Assembly (NCBI RefSeq): GCF_917563925.1
Contig: NZ_CAKJTJ010000003.1
Coordinates: forward strand, 62,001 to 126,000
DNA length: 64,000 nt
Direction of reading: 5' to 3'
Origin: Sutcliffiella rhizosphaerae
Lineage (GTDB): Bacteria; Bacillota; Bacilli; Bacillales; Bacillaceae_I
Each line of letters begins with the position of its first letter. Within the stretch, counting starts at the first letter, position 1. Under the pieces are notes generated by a model. The model made no database searches and was not told the origin of the DNA. It saw only the letters and a program-made list of their open reading frames with translations. The position numbers were made by a program, and so were the translations under genes. Positions 51,107-59,057 of this stretch are shown in pieces.

Positions 51107-51793
51107 TTATTGACATTCTTTATGCTCATTAATAGCATCTGTGAGCTTTTCTGGTTCGGTAACAAGATCTTCGGTAACGTGGACTTGCAAGGTCTTCTTA
51201 TCGATCATGAACTTGAAAATTCCGTTGTTAAAGTCGGTACCGATTTCTTTGAAGAAGATACCTTCAAAGTCAACATCTTTTGTATGGTTGAAGCTTAATC
51301 GATACCCATCTGCTGTATTTTGAAGATATGCTCTACAGCCTTTTTCAAAATGCCCTTCATGGTCTTTTAAAGCACGTGCTACAGAGATGATGTGCAAGTC
51401 AATAAAAGGGATCTCCCTTAAAAGAGTATTCACGATAGACCCTTTTGTAATTTGCTCCCAACGGCTTTGTGCAGTCTGACCAAGAACAATCTGGGTAATG
51501 TGCTTTTCTCTTGCAACTTCTGCGATAACCTTTGTAACAGGACGTTTTTCGTTTTCTTTTAAAATAAACTCTTCGGCGTTATGCTCTTCTGCAAGCTGCT
51601 TCCAGCGGTCAATATAATCCGATTTTTCAGCATCTAAGTCATCATAGCCCTTCGGATCGATTGTCAATATATAAAGAGGGCAGTCGAGCATACTTGCGAT
51701 TTTACAGCCGCGTTTAATGAGTCTTTCGCCATTTGGTCCGTAATAAACACATACTAGAATGCTTTCATCCATTCGCCCTTTAATTTTTTTCAA
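51107..51793 (-). CDS. Stand-alone KdpD-type universal stress domain protein
   Basis: A 228-residue protein whose N-terminal 140 residues match the universal-stress-protein domain of the K+ sensor kinase KdpD (ESILVCVYYGPNGERLIKRG, then TKVIAEVAREKHITQIVLGQTAQSRWE and GSIVNTLLREIPFIDLHII). There is no kinase or membrane domain. The C-terminal 80 residues are not recognised. In KdpD this domain senses ligands; a free copy could bind a nucleotide signal. It is divergent from the mrp operon, from which it is 225 bp away, so a link to Na+/K+ homeostasis is plausible but inferred. TTG start behind AGAGGTGAT. Confidence 0.75.
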   Translation of the reverse strand: MKKIKGRMDESILVCVYYGPNGERLIKRGCKIASMLDCPLYILTIDPKGYDDLDAEKSDYIDRWKQLAEEHNAEEFILKENEKRPVTKVIAEVAREKHITQIVLGQTAQSRWEQITKGSIVNTLLREIPFIDLHIISVARALKDHEGHFEKGCRAYLQNTADGYRLSFNHTKDVDFEGIFFKEIGTDFNNGIFKFMIDKKTLQVHVTEDLVTEPEKLTDAINEHKECQ

Positions 51794-51880
51794 TTTCTAA
51801 TCACCTCTTAATAAATTAGGGGTTCCGTATATTCCTACAAACTATTTATGAATATAGCTCATGCCATCATTACTGTCAAT

Positions 51881-51975
51881 CTTATTTCAATAAATACCCC
51901 ATCCATATTTACCCAAAACGGAGATTTCTTGGGGGATGAAATTTTTTGGTTGTCCCATATTGAAATAAGTTGGGA
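51881..51975 (+). promoter_or_regulatory. Structured leader upstream of mrpA
   Basis: An exact 12-bp inverted repeat, CTTATTTCAATA (51881-51892) and TATTGAAATAAG (51958-51969), encloses a hairpin CATCC..CCCAA / TTGGG-GGATG (51900-51938) with a 7-nt bulge. A competing hairpin TCCCA / TGGGA (51953-51957 with 51971-51975) uses the 3' strand of the outer stem as its loop. This leaves about 30 nt to the mrpA ribosome binding site AAGGAGG. The arrangement of mutually exclusive stems suggests an RNA switch; ligand unknown, with a cation a natural guess. Confidence 0.45.
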
Positions 51976-52018
51976 TAAATCGATAAAACCTTAAATCTTG
52001 ATGTAAGGAGGAATTATC

Positions 52019-54439
52019 GTGTCTTGGATACACATAATGATCTTACTGCCATTTATATATGCCATACTAGTCCCGTTTTTGTATAAATTGTATTCCCATA
52101 AGTTACATACGGGATGGTTTGTAATGCCTATACCTGTTATTATCTTTATCTATTTGCTTCAGTATATAACACCAATTTCTAGTGGGGAAAAAATATACAC
52201 CACTTTGGCATGGATGCCTTCACTTGGGATTAATTTCACCACGAATGTTGATGGATTGTCCTTAATATTTGGTTTACTGATTACAGGGATTGGTGCACTT
52301 GTTATTTTATATTCCATCTATTATATGGCAAAAAAACGAGAAGCGCTTCATAATTTCTATATTTATCTTTTGCTCTTTATGGGAGCAATGCTTGGTCTCG
52401 TTTTCTCTGATAACATTTTCGTGCTTTATGTTTTTTGGGAAATCACCAGCATTTCTAGTTTCTTATTAATTGCCTACTGGTACCAGCGTCCAAAGTCCCG
52501 TTATGGTGCACAGAAATCGATGCTCATCACCATTTTTGGTGGTCTGGCGATGCTTGCTGGTTTTATCATGCTTTCCATGATGACTGGGACAAACAGCGTA
52601 CAAGAAATCATTTCGCAAATGAATGATGTTACGTCTGGCCCATTATTTGTTCCGGCTATGCTATTAACTCTACTTGGGGCATTTACCAAGTCAGCTCAAT
52701 TTCCCTTCAGTATATGGCTTCCTGATGCAATGGAGGCACCAACACCTATTAGCGCATATCTCCACTCTGCAACTATGGTCAAGGCTGGGATATACCTTGT
52801 AGCCCGTTTTACACCTGTGTTCGGTGGGGCAGTTGAATGGTTCTGGATTGTCTCGGTAGTAGGGATGATCACTATGATATGGGGTTCATTCTATGCGGTA
52901 AAACAGACAGATTTAAAGGCGCTGCTTGCATATTCTACCATAAGCCAGCTTGGGTTGATCATGAGCTTACTTGGACTTGGATCTGCATCCATGGCATTTG
53001 GATTTACGGAAGAGTCTGCAATGTATACAGTTGCTACTGGAGCCGCAATGTTCCATCTTATTAACCACGCTACTTTTAAAGGCTCTCTTTTCATGGTAGT
53101 AGGAATTATTGACTATGAAACAGGTACTCGTGATATACGCAGGCTCGGTGGATTAATGACGATTATGCCGATCTCTTTCACCCTTTCTATAATAGGTGGG
53201 TTTGCGATGGCAGGACTTCCACCATTCAATGGTTTCTTAAGTAAAGAAATGTTCTTTACAAGTGTCTTGAGAGCAAGCGAATTACCGATATTCAGCATGG
53301 AAACCTTTGGTATTATGTTCCCTGTCATTGCTTGGGTCGCAAGTGTATTCACTTTTGTTTATTGTATGATTCTTATTTTCCGAACGTTCGCTGGTAAGCA
53401 TCAGCCAGAGCGATTGGAGAAAAAGGCTCATGAGGCACCAGTTGGAATGCTTATTCCACCGATTGTTTTATCGTCATTAGTGGTGATTATCTTTTTCTTC
53501 CCTAATATCATTGGACAAAGCTTGCTAAAGCCTTCACTTGCTGCAATTTTACCAGGCTTTACCCAAGATGGTGCCTTTGAGTTCATTACAAAAATAGAAG
53601 CATGGCATGGTTTTAATACAGAATTATTTATGACTATTGGAATTGTCATTTTTGGAACCCTGCTTTATTTATCTCATAAGAAGTGGTCTTCGGTATTTTA
53701 TACCCTGCCGGAGTGGTTCTCTTTGAACAGTGTGTATAATGCTGCTCTTGAAAAATCCGAGACAGTTGCTCGTGGAATTACAAACAACTATATGACAGGC
53801 TTTATTAGGGATTATCTAGTATACATTTTTGCGTTCTTTAGCATAGCTTTATTGACTTGTGTTTGGGTATTAAAAGGCGTATCACTAGATATCTCTAATA
53901 ATGCTCCTATCAGTATTTATGAAGTAATTTTAGTGATTGGAATTGTTATCTCTGCTCTAGGAGTTTTATTTTCCAAGTCTAGGTTGACAGCCATCATTTC
54001 TGTTGGTGCACTAGGATACATCATAGCGCTTCTGTTTGTCATATTCAGGGCTCCTGACCTTGCCTTGACCCAATTGATTGTAGAAACAGTGACAGTTGCT
54101 TTGTTCCTGCTCTGTTTTTATCATCTACCCGAATTTAAAAAAGAACATTCAAGAGTTAGATTTCGCATAACCAACTTAATCATATCTTTAGGTGTTGGGA
54201 TTACAGTAACCTTGCTTGCGCTTTCTGCTCAAGGAAATAAATTGTTTGAACCAATATCCAGTTATTTTGAAAATTCCTACGAGCTCGCAGGTGCACGTAA
54301 CATGGTAAATGCCATTTTGGTTGATTTCCGGGGCTTTGATACTTTGCTGGAAATACTTGTGTTAAGTGTTGCTGGTCTAGGTGTATATACGTTGATTAAA
54401 TTAAGAAAGCAGGGAAGTGGAACGAATGAGACCGAATGA
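52019..54439 (+). CDS. mrpA: Mrp Na+/H+ antiporter subunit A
   Basis: An 806-residue protein of the NuoL-like type with about 20 helices. The N-terminal two-thirds correspond to complex I antiporter subunits, including YVFWEITSISSFLLI with the conserved glutamate and AFTKSAQFPFSIWLPDAMEAPTPISAYLHSATMVKAGIYL with the key lysines. The C-terminal third adds the MrpA-specific DUF4040 and MbhE-like segments (FRAPDLALTQLIVETVTVALFLLCFYHLPEF). With MrpB-G it exports Na+ for H+ in alkali. GTG start behind AAGGAGG. First gene of a tight seven-gene operon. Confidence 0.96.
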   Translation: MSWIHIMILLPFIYAILVPFLYKLYSHKLHTGWFVMPIPVIIFIYLLQYITPISSGEKIYTTLAWMPSLGINFTTNVDGLSLIFGLLITGIGALVILYSIYYMAKKREALHNFYIYLLLFMGAMLGLVFSDNIFVLYVFWEITSISSFLLIAYWYQRPKSRYGAQKSMLITIFGGLAMLAGFIMLSMMTGTNSVQEIISQMNDVTSGPLFVPAMLLTLLGAFTKSAQFPFSIWLPDAMEAPTPISAYLHSATMVKAGIYLVARFTPVFGGAVEWFWIVSVVGMITMIWGSFYAVKQTDLKALLAYSTISQLGLIMSLLGLGSASMAFGFTEESAMYTVATGAAMFHLINHATFKGSLFMVVGIIDYETGTRDIRRLGGLMTIMPISFTLSIIGGFAMAGLPPFNGFLSKEMFFTSVLRASELPIFSMETFGIMFPVIAWVASVFTFVYCMILIFRTFAGKHQPERLEKKAHEAPVGMLIPPIVLSSLVVIIFFFPNIIGQSLLKPSLAAILPGFTQDGAFEFITKIEAWHGFNTELFMTIGIVIFGTLLYLSHKKWSSVFYTLPEWFSLNSVYNAALEKSETVARGITNNYMTGFIRDYLVYIFAFFSIALLTCVWVLKGVSLDISNNAPISIYEVILVIGIVISALGVLFSKSRLTAIISVGALGYIIALLFVIFRAPDLALTQLIVETVTVALFLLCFYHLPEFKKEHSRVRFRITNLIISLGVGITVTLLALSAQGNKLFEPISSYFENSYELAGARNMVNAILVDFRGFDTLLEILVLSVAGLGVYTLIKLRKQGSGTNETE

Positions 54440-54848
54440 TATTTTATTGCACTCCGTTACAAAGATTGCGACATTTATTATTTTAACATTCTCCATCTAC
54501 CTGTTCTTTGCTGGACATCACAATCCTGGTGGAGGATTTATTGGAGGATTGGCAACTGCTTCTGTCGTCGTTTTGTTATTTTTAGCATTTGATGTGGAAA
54601 CGGTGAAGAAGTATTTGCCGTTAGATTTTCAACTTATGACAGCACTTGGGGTCCTTTTGGCGGTGCTGACAGGAGTGGGGTCATTCTTTTTTGATGCCCC
54701 GTTTTTAAGTCAAACTTTTGATTATTTTGAGCTTCCTATTTTTGGTGAAGTGGAATTGGCGACTGCCGTCTTGTTTGATATCGGGGTGGCAATGGCAGTT
54801 ATCGGTACAGCAGTAACTATCATATTAAGCATAAGTGAGGCTGATTAG
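54426..54848 (+). CDS. mrpB: Mrp antiporter subunit B
   Basis: A 140-residue subunit with four helices. GGGFIGGLATASVVVLLFLAFDVETVKKYLP is the family hallmark, with HNPGGGF matching B. subtilis MrpB. It starts at an ATG behind AGGGAAGTGG, and the first 14 bp overlap the end of mrpA, indicating translational coupling. It is a structural part of the hetero-oligomeric complex. Confidence 0.95.
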   Translation: MRPNDILLHSVTKIATFIILTFSIYLFFAGHHNPGGGFIGGLATASVVVLLFLAFDVETVKKYLPLDFQLMTALGVLLAVLTGVGSFFFDAPFLSQTFDYFELPIFGEVELATAVLFDIGVAMAVIGTAVTIILSISEAD

Positions 54849-54850
54849 AT

Positions 54851-55189
54851 ATGGAAACATTAATGGCTCTCCTAATTGGTGTCCTTTTTACGATAGGTAC
54901 GTATTTGGTCCTCACCAAAAGCTTGCTACGCATCATATTAGGAACTGCGATCATAGGTCATGGAGTCCACCTTCTTATTTTGACAATGGGAGGATTAAAA
55001 TCTGGGGGGCCACCGCTTCTTGGTGTGGATACCCTATCGTTTACAGACTCTTTGCCACAAGCATTAATTTTGACTGCAATCGTAATAAACTTTGCGGTTA
55101 CTTCCCTGTTCCTTGTACTTGCATTTCGTACCTATCAAGTGCTTGGGACTGATGATTTAAATAAATTGAGAGGTTCTGAAGATGAATAA
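54851..55189 (+). CDS. mrpC: Mrp antiporter subunit C
   Basis: A 112-residue NuoK-like subunit with three helices: IGTYLVLTKSLLRIILGTAIIGHGVHLLIL carries the conserved region, and LPQALILTAIVINFAVTSLFLVLAFRTYQ the last helix. The ATG is 2 bp after the mrpB stop, behind AGTGAGGCTGA. Overlaps mrpD by 8 bp. It is homologous to the NuoK subunit of complex I. Confidence 0.95.
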   Translation: METLMALLIGVLFTIGTYLVLTKSLLRIILGTAIIGHGVHLLILTMGGLKSGGPPLLGVDTLSFTDSLPQALILTAIVINFAVTSLFLVLAFRTYQVLGTDDLNKLRGSEDE

Positions 55190-56672
55190 CTTAGTCATAT
55201 TACCGATCATTATACCTTTTATAAGCGGAATGATTATGGTTGTTTTCCGGAAAAATATAACCCTCCAGAAATGGCTTGGAGTAATTGCCTTGCTGTCAAC
55301 GGGTTTTGTAGCCATGATGTTGATGCATCAGATAAAGTCAGAAGGCATCCAGTCCATTCAAGTTGGAGGCTGGCAAGCACCATTTGGAATTACAGTGGTC
55401 GCAGATATGTTTGCGGCACTGCTTTTAGTAGCCGCATTTCTAGTGGCACTTGCCTGCTTTGTTTATTCGTTTTTTACGATTGGCAATGATAAAGAAAAGC
55501 ACTATTACTATCCTTTCTTCCTATTTTTAATGACTGGCGTTAATGGTTCGTTTTTAACAGGGGATATGTTTAATCTATTCGTTTTCTTTGAAGTGATGCT
55601 TATTTCCTCTTACGTTCTTATTACACTCGGAGGATCGAAAGGCCAGCTGCGTGAATCCTTTAAATATGTCCTGATCAATGTCATTTCCTCCTTTTTGTTT
55701 CTAGTGGCACTTGCCTACCTATATGGGGTAACAGGAACATTAAATATGGCACACCTATCTCTAAGAGTAGCAGAGGCAGGGCAGGATGGATTATTAACGA
55801 CCATCGCTATCCTATTCTTGATAGTATTCAGTCTTAAAGCAGCGTTATTATTGTTCTTCTGGTTACCTGGCTCATACAGTGCGCCTCCAACTGCAGTTGC
55901 AGCTATTTTCAGTGCATTGCTCACAAAAGTTGGTATATATGCTATATTCCGAGTTTTCACCCTGATTTTTTACCATGAACCACAGATCACCCATGTGTTA
56001 ATTGGAATAATGGGTGCCTTGACCATGATTTTAGGTGCGATTGGCGCAATTGCCTATTGGGATATTAGAAAAATATTGGCGTATAATGTCATCGTTTCAG
56101 TGGGGCTCATTGTAGCAGGGCTTGCTGCTTTTACTTATAGCGGATTATTGGGATCTATTTACTACTTGATCCACGATATTATTATTAAAGGCCTTATTTT
56201 CTTAATTGGAGGTACTGTCATCGCACTTACAGGTACAGCCAAACTGAAGGAATTTAGTGGACTTATTCGGAATCACCCATACCTTGGCTGGATGTTTTTC
56301 ATTTCAGCCTTATCATTAGCGGGTATTCCACCGCTCAGTGGCTTTGTAGGGAAAATATTTATTACAAGAGGTACCTTTGAAGCAGAATTGTTCTGGCTAG
56401 GAGCAATTGGCTTTATGACTAGTTTAATGGTCCTTTACTCCGTCATGAAGATCTTTATGAATGGTTTCTGGGGTGAAACGAACATGAGCATTGAAATGGA
56501 GAAGGGTTCGACCAAAAGGGTCATTCTCCCAATTGCCTTCCTTACAGTCTTAACCATCGCTCTTGGATTTGGAGCGGAAGGTATTCATGATTATGTTAGT
56601 ATCGCGGTGGAAGGCTTGTTAGATCCAAGTATTTATATAGAAGCCGTATTTGGTAATAACCCTATCCCATAA
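55182..56672 (+). CDS. mrpD: Mrp antiporter subunit D
   Basis: A 496-residue NuoN/NuoM-like antiporter subunit with about 14 helices. Conserved charged sites include VFFEVMLISSYVLITLG (Glu) and KAALLLFFWLPGSYSAPPTAVAAIFSALLTKVGIYAIFR (Lys residues of the proton path). Overlap of 8 bp with mrpC shows tight coupling. It and MrpA are the two probable ion-translocating subunits. Confidence 0.96.
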   Translation: MNNLVILPIIIPFISGMIMVVFRKNITLQKWLGVIALLSTGFVAMMLMHQIKSEGIQSIQVGGWQAPFGITVVADMFAALLLVAAFLVALACFVYSFFTIGNDKEKHYYYPFFLFLMTGVNGSFLTGDMFNLFVFFEVMLISSYVLITLGGSKGQLRESFKYVLINVISSFLFLVALAYLYGVTGTLNMAHLSLRVAEAGQDGLLTTIAILFLIVFSLKAALLLFFWLPGSYSAPPTAVAAIFSALLTKVGIYAIFRVFTLIFYHEPQITHVLIGIMGALTMILGAIGAIAYWDIRKILAYNVIVSVGLIVAGLAAFTYSGLLGSIYYLIHDIIIKGLIFLIGGTVIALTGTAKLKEFSGLIRNHPYLGWMFFISALSLAGIPPLSGFVGKIFITRGTFEAELFWLGAIGFMTSLMVLYSVMKIFMNGFWGETNMSIEMEKGSTKRVILPIAFLTVLTIALGFGAEGIHDYVSIAVEGLLDPSIYIEAVFGNNPIP

Positions 56673-56712
56673 AAACCAATCAACAATAATGTGATGGAAA
56701 GTGGTGAGTAAT

Positions 56713-57189
56713 TTGGCCGTTCAGCTGCTAATAAATTTAACAATTGCAACTTTATGGATGTTCTTAAACGATACCTTTGACCCTGTCACTTTTTTCAGTG
56801 GTTATCTCGTAGGGTTAGTAATTTTGTTTTCCATGAGGAGATTTTTCTCAACATCCTTTTACTTTATAAAAATTTACGCCATTTTAAAGCTGGTTACGAT
56901 TTTTACCTATGAGTTAATTCAATCCAGTATCCTAGTAGTTAGGCAAATCATGAAACCGAAACTGGACATAACTCCTGGCATCTTTAAAATTCAAACAGAG
57001 TTAGAGGGGGAATGGGAAGTATCCCTACTTGCACTGCTCCTCACGTTGACCCCTGGATCAGTTGTATTGGAAATTTCACAGGACGGCAAGGAATTTACGA
57101 TGCATGCCATGGACATTCCCATTTCCAGTGATAGTGTAAGAAAGACAAAGGAAACATTCGAAAAAGCGATAATGGAGGTGACCCGATAA
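56713..57189 (+). CDS. mrpE: Mrp antiporter subunit E
   Basis: A 158-residue subunit with two or three N-terminal helices (FMWMFLND region, SGYLVGLVILFSMRRFF) and a cytoplasmic domain with KPKLDITPGIFKIQTELEGEWEVSLLALLLTLTPGSVVLE, typical of MrpE. The start is uncertain: TTG at 56713 gives the usual 158 residues but has a close GGTGAG; the GTG at 56701 would add four residues. Its stop overlaps the mrpF start (TAATG). Confidence 0.93.
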   Translation: MAVQLLINLTIATLWMFLNDTFDPVTFFSGYLVGLVILFSMRRFFSTSFYFIKIYAILKLVTIFTYELIQSSILVVRQIMKPKLDITPGIFKIQTELEGEWEVSLLALLLTLTPGSVVLEISQDGKEFTMHAMDIPISSDSVRKTKETFEKAIMEVTR

Positions 57190-57473
57190 TGTTTGAGAAG
57201 GTATTAATGATCGTACTGATTGCCCTTACCATATCCATTATTGCCGCTATCTATCGGGTCGTGAAGGGACCATCCATGCCTGATCGTGTCATAGCTTTGG
57301 ATATGATCGGAATTAACTTAGTGGCAGCAGTTGCTGTTATTTCCGTATTGTTAAAGACGTATGCTTTCTTAGAGGTCATCCTTCTGATCGGAATTCTGTC
57401 TTTTGTTGGAACCATTGCATTTGCAAGGTTTATTGAAAGAGGTGTTGTCATTGAACGCAACCGTGATAATTGA
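57189..57473 (+). CDS. mrpF: Mrp antiporter subunit F
   Basis: A 94-residue subunit with three helices; RVVKGPSMPDRVIALDMIGINLVAAVAVI is the family signature, with an acidic residue in helix 2. It starts at the ATG overlapping the mrpE stop, behind GGAGGTGA. In B. subtilis MrpF also contributes to cholate efflux. Overlaps mrpG by 23 bp. Confidence 0.95.
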   Translation: MFEKVLMIVLIALTISIIAAIYRVVKGPSMPDRVIALDMIGINLVAAVAVISVLLKTYAFLEVILLIGILSFVGTIAFARFIERGVVIERNRDN

Positions 57474-57819
57474 AGTAAGTGTATCCATCCTCTTTTTATT
57501 AGGGGTATCCTTTAGTTTACTGAGCTCTTTCGGTTTAATCCGTTTGCCTGATGTATATACCCGATCACATGCCTCCACCAAAAGTGCGACACTGGGAGTG
57601 TTGTTTACGTTGCTTGGTGCATTCCTTTATTTTCTACTGACCGACGGATATTTAAGTGTACGGTTATTGCTAGGAATTTTCTTTGTATTTCTAACTGCTC
57701 CAGTTGCGGGTCATATGATTACAAGGGCAGCCTATTTAACGAATACACAAACAGATAGATTAGTGTTTGAGGATAAAGAAGAGGAAGAGAAGAAAACAAA
57801 TTCCAGTGCGTCGTCTTAA
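57451..57819 (+). CDS. mrpG: Mrp antiporter subunit G
   Basis: A 122-residue three-helix subunit with the signature SSFGLIRLPDVYTRSHASTKSATLGV and a charged C-terminus (KEEEEKKTNSSASS). The start is taken as the TTG behind GAAAGAGGTG, which gives the standard length; the open frame extends 48 bp upstream. It is the last gene of the operon, and no clear terminator is seen in the following 110 bp, so some read-through into the next small gene is possible. Confidence 0.93.
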   Translation: MNATVIIEVSVSILFLLGVSFSLLSSFGLIRLPDVYTRSHASTKSATLGVLFTLLGAFLYFLLTDGYLSVRLLLGIFFVFLTAPVAGHMITRAAYLTNTQTDRLVFEDKEEEEKKTNSSASS

Positions 57820-57933
57820 TAATACCTCTAGTCAGGTGAGATGCTGCAGGAAAATCCACCTTAATGTACCAGATTAAAAACGGTCCAGTTACCAAGACTA
57901 TTAACACCCCGGATAGTATTGGAGGTGTTTGAC

Positions 57934-58230
57934 ATGCCTGGTGGTACAGAGGGTTCAATGTTTGGAGTGGCTGCTATGCTAAATGGCAACTTTGATTCCA
58001 GCACTAAGCTCTCCCATGATCGTTACGAAATTTACGTAAATGGGGATTTTGTGGGGCAGAAGTATCTGCTCTCCCCAAGAGAAGACGTCACAAGTGTATA
58101 TGAATTTTTGCACACACACGGCTATTACGATTTCTTATCTAACATAGATGGCGATCATTTTCATATAGAAACAACCAAAAAAGAACGCGAATTGAAACAC
58201 GCTTTGCAAATTTATCTTAATTCCAGATAA
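57934..58230 (+). CDS. Conserved small Bacillus protein of unknown function
   Basis: A 98-residue soluble protein beginning MPGGTEGSMFGVAAML. The middle reads YEIYVNGDFVGQKYLLSPREDVTSVYEFLHTHGYYDF and the C-terminus has a short charged helix. I do not recognise a domain, although the sequence has the look of a conserved Bacillus protein. The ATG has a strong GGAGGTG site; the in-frame codons upstream are ignored. It sits between the mrp operon and ywdK and is closed by a terminator. Confidence 0.7.
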   Translation: MPGGTEGSMFGVAAMLNGNFDSSTKLSHDRYEIYVNGDFVGQKYLLSPREDVTSVYEFLHTHGYYDFLSNIDGDHFHIETTKKERELKHALQIYLNSR

Positions 58231-58234
58231 CCCA

Positions 58235-58271
58235 TACCCGACCGCTCCTAGCTTGCGGTGGGGTATTTTTT
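58235..58271 (+). terminator. Terminator after the small conserved gene
   Basis: TACCCgACCGC / GCGGTgGGGTA hairpin followed by T6. Confidence 0.85.
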
Positions 58272-58280
58272 ATGGAGAGT

Positions 58281-58331
58281 TTTAGGATTTATGGCTTTGA
58301 TTTGGAGATTTCCTCCGATGATTTAGATATT
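58281..58331. repeat. TTTRGRATTT phrase array, 20-21-bp phase
   Basis: TTTAGGATTT (58281), TTTGGAGATTT (58301) and TTTAGATATTT (58322) are 20 and 21 bp apart. Unit core differs from the GTCGATAA arrays, but the spacing is the same. Confidence 0.45.
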
Positions 58332-58489
58332 TTCAGACTGGCATTTCCAGGTTGAGGTACGAGATTTTGCCGGTTTCTACGCTGCGTTTGTGTCAAATCA
58401 GCAACGATTCTGCATACATACTTGGTCACTTTTCCACAATGCTATATAATTCATTACAGAAACGTATTTGGAAAGGTGGACTAATTGTT

Positions 58490-58858
58490 ATGAACGTATT
58501 TATCATACTTGCTGCGATTAATGCATTTCTTGCAGTTGCATTTGGGGCATTTGGCTCTCATGGTCTTGAGGGAAAAGTTTCGGAAAGAATGATTGAGATT
58601 TGGAAAACAGGGGTCACATATCAGATGTTCCACACTGGTGGATTGTTTATTGTCGCACTACTCATGGATCGATTTAGTAGCACGGGCCTATTAACAACTG
58701 CTGGATGGGCATTTTTCATCGGGATTATATTTTTCTCTGGTAGCTTGTACATTCTCACACTTTCAGGTGTGAAAATTTTAGGAGCAATCACTCCAATCGG
58801 TGGAGTTGCCTTCCTTATTGGTTGGGTGCTCATTATCATCGCTGCAGTGAAGGGATAA
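58490..58858 (+). CDS. DUF423 membrane protein (YwdK-like)
   Basis: A 122-residue protein with four helices and the DUF423 pattern: INAFLAVAFGAFGSHGLEGKVSERMIEIWKTGVTYQMFHTGGLF, then FSGSLYILTLSGVKILGAITPIGGVAFLIGW. B. subtilis YwdK belongs to this family; function unknown. The start is the ATG following GAAAGGTGG. In B. subtilis ywdK lies beside gerQ, as it does here except for the inserted pectate lyase gene. Confidence 0.88.
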   Translation: MNVFIILAAINAFLAVAFGAFGSHGLEGKVSERMIEIWKTGVTYQMFHTGGLFIVALLMDRFSSTGLLTTAGWAFFIGIIFFSGSLYILTLSGVKILGAITPIGGVAFLIGWVLIIIAAVKG

Positions 58859-58868
58859 GAGAAGGGAG

Positions 58869-58909
58869 GAATCTGACTTATGGCGATACCATAGTCAGAT
58901 TCTTTTTTT
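58869..58909 (+). terminator. Terminator of the ywdK-like gene
   Basis: GAATCTGACTtATGG / CCATaGTCAGATTC hairpin followed by seven T residues. Confidence 0.9.
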
Positions 58910-59021
58910 ATAATCATCATGTTAGATTAGTACAGGAAAGCAGACGGTACATAATATTCTGATTATTATGTTTACTTTATGATAGTAGGAGATAAAGAAA
59001 AAGGAGGCGTGTGGCAGTAAT

Positions 59022-59035
59022 TGTAAGCGTTTACA
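59022..59035 (+). promoter_or_regulatory. cre site of the pectate lyase gene
   Basis: TGTAAGCGTTTACA is a full match to the CcpA-binding consensus and nearly palindromic. It lies 22 bp before the start codon, downstream of the likely promoter, where CcpA would block transcription in the presence of glucose. Confidence 0.85.
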
Positions 59036-59057
59036 AAATAAACTAGGAGGTACTTTT

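Noticed and set aside
54835-55152. 105-codon plus-strand frame overlapping mrpC
   Set aside because: Out-of-frame shadow of mrpC, which matches its family completely.
57369-57581. Minus-strand frame in the mrpF-mrpG overlap
   Set aside because: Antisense to two conserved genes; no start signal.
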